Source of the DNA: Sporosarcina ureae
Lineage (GTDB): Bacteria > Bacillota > Bacilli > Bacillales_A > Planococcaceae
Assembly (NCBI RefSeq): GCF_002101375.1
Contig: NZ_CP015207.1
Location: forward strand, 1,666,001-1,730,000
Length of the DNA: 64,000 nt
Reading direction: 5' to 3'
Under the pieces are notes generated by a model. It was not told where the DNA came from. It did no database searches and saw only the letters and a program-made list of their open reading frames with translations. Position 1 is the stretch's first letter. Each line of letters starts with the position of its first letter. The translations under genes were made by a program, and so were the position numbers. Shown in pieces: positions 61,884-64,000 of the stretch.

Positions 61884-63158
61884 TCAGATAAGTCGGACTT
61901 CCGGTACTCCACCGCCCCATGCCTTTATGAGCAGCTGTAACAGTTCTGCAGTTTCAATGGTTGGAGATTTCTCTAACATGATAGATCCGCCTTGATCGGT
62001 ATGGCGCTGTTCTGCAGTGACTCGGTCGATCATCGCGGTTTGCTGTTGACTCGTCGCTTGGTTTATCGACTGTTGCGTGACTGCGGCTGCTTTGCGCAAA
62101 GGGATTTGCATTCCGCTTTGATACGATGCCACCTCCAAGTAGCGGTTTATTTCTTCCGCTACTTCTTCAATAAATAGAAGGGCCTTCTCTGAATGCAAAC
62201 CAATTTTCTGGTCAGCTATAGCGGTTTCCCAACCTGCCACTTCAACTCGTAAAGTATGTCCCCATATGCTCTCAATGCCGTTTAGTAAACGCACAAGTAT
62301 GGTACAAGTACGGGACAACTCCGTTTCCTGCAATACGTTCGGCAATTGAATATATGAGGACCATGCAGCTTTTTCCTGTCTTTTTTCATTGTGAAAATGT
62401 ACAACAATTCCTTCACTTCCAAGCAGCTGTTTCATCAAACCAATGGCAGAAACTTTTTTATAAGCAATAGAAGAACCGTCAGCGGCATCGGGAAACCATT
62501 CACTGTTGGAGTTGCCATGCGAACAACTCAATGCGCGCTCTGTTTGTTCAGCTTCAAATAAACTCCAAGAGCCGCACGCTTTTACTTGTTCCATAAAATA
62601 ATCGGGTATACGTATATGCTTTTCTTTTACTTTGCTCGATAAAAATGATGCGATTCTACTGTCAGCAATATCCATGGTATATTGCTCTACTCTCGTCTTT
62701 CGCCGATAGAATGTCTTACCGAAGAACGACATCACTTCAGCTGGTAAAGTCACATAGCCATGACTCAGTAGCCAATATGCTTCCTGTACTTTTTGTAGGC
62801 GCTGGATAGTTTCATGCTGCATGGCGGCCATTGCTATGAGCATAATCCTCTCTTGAGGCAGTCCTATCGGTTTGTCATAATAATCCGATGTTACAAATTC
62901 ATTCATATATTGTTGCAACAGTGCAGGAGGTATCAATCGATCGCGTTCAGCTACAATCTGTAAGCCAAGCCATTTGATTTCGCTCGCTGAATAGTCATAG
63001 ATCCATTGACCATATAATCCATCCTGTAACAGTTTCCTGACTACTTGATGAAATCCTGAATACACAGGTCTTCCACGCTGTTGTTCTACTTGTTTATACA
63101 ATAACTGCAACAGTTCACGTTCATGTATACATTCCTTCTTCTGTTCAAATACTCTCAT
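61884..63158 (-). CDS. ribonucleotide-reductase alpha-subunit-like protein lacking the catalytic core
   Basis: A 424-residue protein whose segments align in order with NrdA: GLYGQWIYDYSASEIKWLG ... AERDRL and VQEAYWLLSHGYVTLPAEVMS match the N-terminal barrel entry; IRIPDYFMEQVKACGSWSLF matches the family's DLFMxRV...WTLF block; IADQKIGLHSEKALLF then matches the GIGV region, and the end (TAELLQLLIKAW) matches the C-terminal helix. The parts that carry the active-site and radical cysteines are missing, so it cannot be a standard reductase. ATG at 63158 follows AAAGGAG. A cobalamin riboswitch with terminator lies upstream. Similarity is by eye. Confidence 0.65.
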   Translation of the reverse strand: MRVFEQKKECIHERELLQLLYKQVEQQRGRPVYSGFHQVVRKLLQDGLYGQWIYDYSASEIKWLGLQIVAERDRLIPPALLQQYMNEFVTSDYYDKPIGLPQERIMLIAMAAMQHETIQRLQKVQEAYWLLSHGYVTLPAEVMSFFGKTFYRRKTRVEQYTMDIADSRIASFLSSKVKEKHIRIPDYFMEQVKACGSWSLFEAEQTERALSCSHGNSNSEWFPDAADGSSIAYKKVSAIGLMKQLLGSEGIVVHFHNEKRQEKAAWSSYIQLPNVLQETELSRTCTILVRLLNGIESIWGHTLRVEVAGWETAIADQKIGLHSEKALLFIEEVAEEINRYLEVASYQSGMQIPLRKAAAVTQQSINQATSQQQTAMIDRVTAEQRHTDQGGSIMLEKSPTIETAELLQLLIKAWGGGVPEVRLI

Positions 63159-63182
63159 GTCACGGTCTCCTTTCGTAAACAA

Positions 63183-63220
63183 CAAAAAACAATCATTCCG
63201 CCTCTTCGGCAAGATGATTG
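63183..63220 (-). terminator. riboswitch-controlled terminator upstream of the RNR-like gene
   Basis: Minus strand CAATCATCTTGCC GAAGA GGCGGAATGATTG followed by TTTTTTG, between the cobalamin riboswitch and the start codon. Confidence 0.88.
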
Positions 63221-63340
63221 CAATAGTTGTGAATGAGGAAACAAATTCAGGCATCTTTAAAATACTCCATACAAAAATGCATAGATGCAGATACCTTTTT
63301 TGCTTCCACTCCTCAACCCCCGAAGAAAGTGTCGCTTTGA

Positions 63341-63500
63341 CGATACGTGGCAGGTCTCCTGGCTTCACTTCATCCTTCCGCTAATGCCTTCCCATGTCTC
63401 CATAGTGGCTAATTTTAGCGGTCGTCCGTGTGTACAGTTGCGGGGACAGCTCCGGTTTACGGATTCCCTTTTACACCTTGATAGGTACCAGCGTATCGTG
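63341..63500 (-). promoter_or_regulatory. cobalamin (adenosylcobalamin) riboswitch
   Basis: The minus strand contains the B12 box AAGCCAGGAGACCTGCC (63365-63349), the upstream core GGTGTAAAAGGGAATCCG and GCTGTCCCCGCAACTGT, and the internal GGAAGGC segment. The outer stem GATACG ... CGTATC closes the element. Known mechanism: cobalamin binding exposes the downstream terminator and shuts off transcription; with B12 low, the gene is expressed. Confidence 0.93.
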
Positions 63501-63592
63501 CAAACTCATATATTTGATTGATTTCATTTTATCATGGATAACATAGAGGGTGGTAGCGTTTGTTTTTATTAAGGAAGTCCACATAAACAAAT

Positions 63593-63653
63593 AGGGTGCC
63601 TATGCACTAAACTACTGTGAAAACATCCACAATCGTTTTTTGCTAGGCACCCT
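63593..63653 (-). terminator. inverted repeat after the 56-residue gene, probable terminator
   Basis: AGGGTGCCTA (63593-63602) and TAGGCACCCT (63644-63653) are perfect 10-base arms around a 41-base loop that itself contains TGTGGATGTTTTCACA. On the minus strand ATTTGTTTA follows the stem. Confidence 0.6.
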
Positions 63654-63674
63654 GTATCGAGTTTTCTTCATTAC

Positions 63675-63845
63675 TTACATGAGTTGTTGTTCGCATAGAC
63701 AGCCGCAATCCGCCAATCCTTGAACATATGCCTCTTGCCATGTGATCCCATGGATGAAACCATTCTCCGAGTAACCTGTGATCAAATAGAATGTTTCGTT
63801 CTGCTCTGGTAGTGATGAATTGTTCTGATAGTCGTTGTTCTTCAT
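63675..63845 (-). CDS. small Cys-containing protein, 56 residues
   Basis: A short frame with a perfect ribosome binding site (AGGAGGT, 7 bases before ATG). The protein starts MKNNDYQNNSSLPEQNE, has YLITGYSENGFIHGITWQEAY in the middle and ends VQGLADCGCLCEQQLM with a CxCxC cluster. No family recognised. A TATACT -10 lies about 30 bases upstream and a cre-like site about 95 bases upstream. The clustered cysteines suggest metal binding or a redox role (inference). Confidence 0.7.
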   Translation of the reverse strand: MKNNDYQNNSSLPEQNETFYLITGYSENGFIHGITWQEAYVQGLADCGCLCEQQLM

Positions 63846-63938
63846 AAGAATTACCTCCTGGATTTTATATTTTTCATAGTATATGCCTTATCGGGGAATA
63901 AAAGAACATTTTTTCGCTCTTATTGATAAAAGGCTATT

Positions 63939-63952
63939 TGATAGCGCTTACA
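63939..63952 (-). promoter_or_regulatory. candidate CcpA (cre) site
   Basis: On the minus strand TGTAAGCGCTATCA fits the cre consensus TGWAANCGNTNWCA at every position. It lies upstream of the 56-residue gene and may serve that gene or one beyond the window edge. Confidence 0.55.
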
Positions 63953-64000
63953 TTTTAGAAACGAAGGAAATAAGTTCTTTATATATTTCCGAGTAAGTTT

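Noticed and set aside
61884..63158. Methylmalonyl-CoA mutase fragment (suggested by the B12 riboswitch and a VEVAGWETA segment)
   Set aside because: The order and spacing of N-terminal and mid-protein blocks fit NrdA better; only one short segment resembled mutase.

Overview
The window looks like chromosome of a low-to-mid GC, spore-forming member of the Bacillales, probably a Sporosarcina-like Planococcaceae. This is inferred from recognisable relatives of Bacillus subtilis proteins (CotJA/B/C, RsbQ, KatE, YjbC, TcyABC, YxlEFG, GuaC, NhaC), AGGAGG-type ribosome binding sites, frequent TTG/GTG starts and T-box control of trp. I could not run any database search; family calls are by eye.

Layout. 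1-4.3 kb: minus-strand trpE-D-C-F operon (trpF cut by the window edge, no trpG) behind a tryptophan T-box riboswitch. 4.3-9.3 kb: RluF-type pseudouridine synthase, a PAS-GGDEF-EAL protein, a conserved inverted repeat and an NCS2 permease. 9.3-18 kb, minus strand: methyltransferase, diguanylate cyclase, NAD(P)-binding protein, PLD-like protein, ABC ATPase, BCCT transporter, EAL-HDOD protein. 18.2-23.3 kb: cotJABC, a UbiB-family kinase and a large catalase with a candidate sigma-B promoter. 23.3-25.5 kb: a LysR regulator divergent from an F420-ligase-like protein. 25.6-27.4 kb: RsbQ-like hydrolase next to a PAS-GGDEF protein. 27.4-32.3 kb: MarR/MFS pair, DAACS transporter, SLH-anchored SGNH hydrolase. 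32.3-35.0 kb: kynU-kynB-kynA, tryptophan to anthranilate. 35.1-38.2 kb: alkyltransferase-like protein, a striking tandem repeat array, and a cystine-type ABC transporter. 38.4-50.1 kb: APC permease, NhaC, an unknown coiled-coil protein, DUF421 protein, YjbC, an XRE-TPR regulator with a YxlEFG-like cassette, GuaC and small membrane/ArsR genes. 50.3-58.4 kb: a BASS transporter, a second repeat array, then a minus-strand cluster of TRAP transporter, SDR, PCC-domain protein, acyl-CoA ligase, thiolase and DUF35 protein. 58.7-61.8 kb: YibE/YibF-like pair and a CdaR-type regulator. 61.9-63.5 kb: a cobalamin riboswitch with terminator controlling a ribonucleotide-reductase-like protein that lacks the catalytic core. 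63.7 kb: a 56-residue Cys-containing protein.

The most unusual signals are: (1) the cobalamin-riboswitch-controlled, core-deleted RNR-like protein; (2) two intergenic arrays of exactly 21-bp units with a GAGCG core; (3) an RsbQ-type hydrolase paired with a PAS-diguanylate cyclase instead of the RsbP phosphatase; (4) an uncharacterised TRAP/ligase/thiolase/PCC catabolic cluster. Several starts were moved downstream of the longest open frame because the Shine-Dalgarno sequence decides them; the entries say so.
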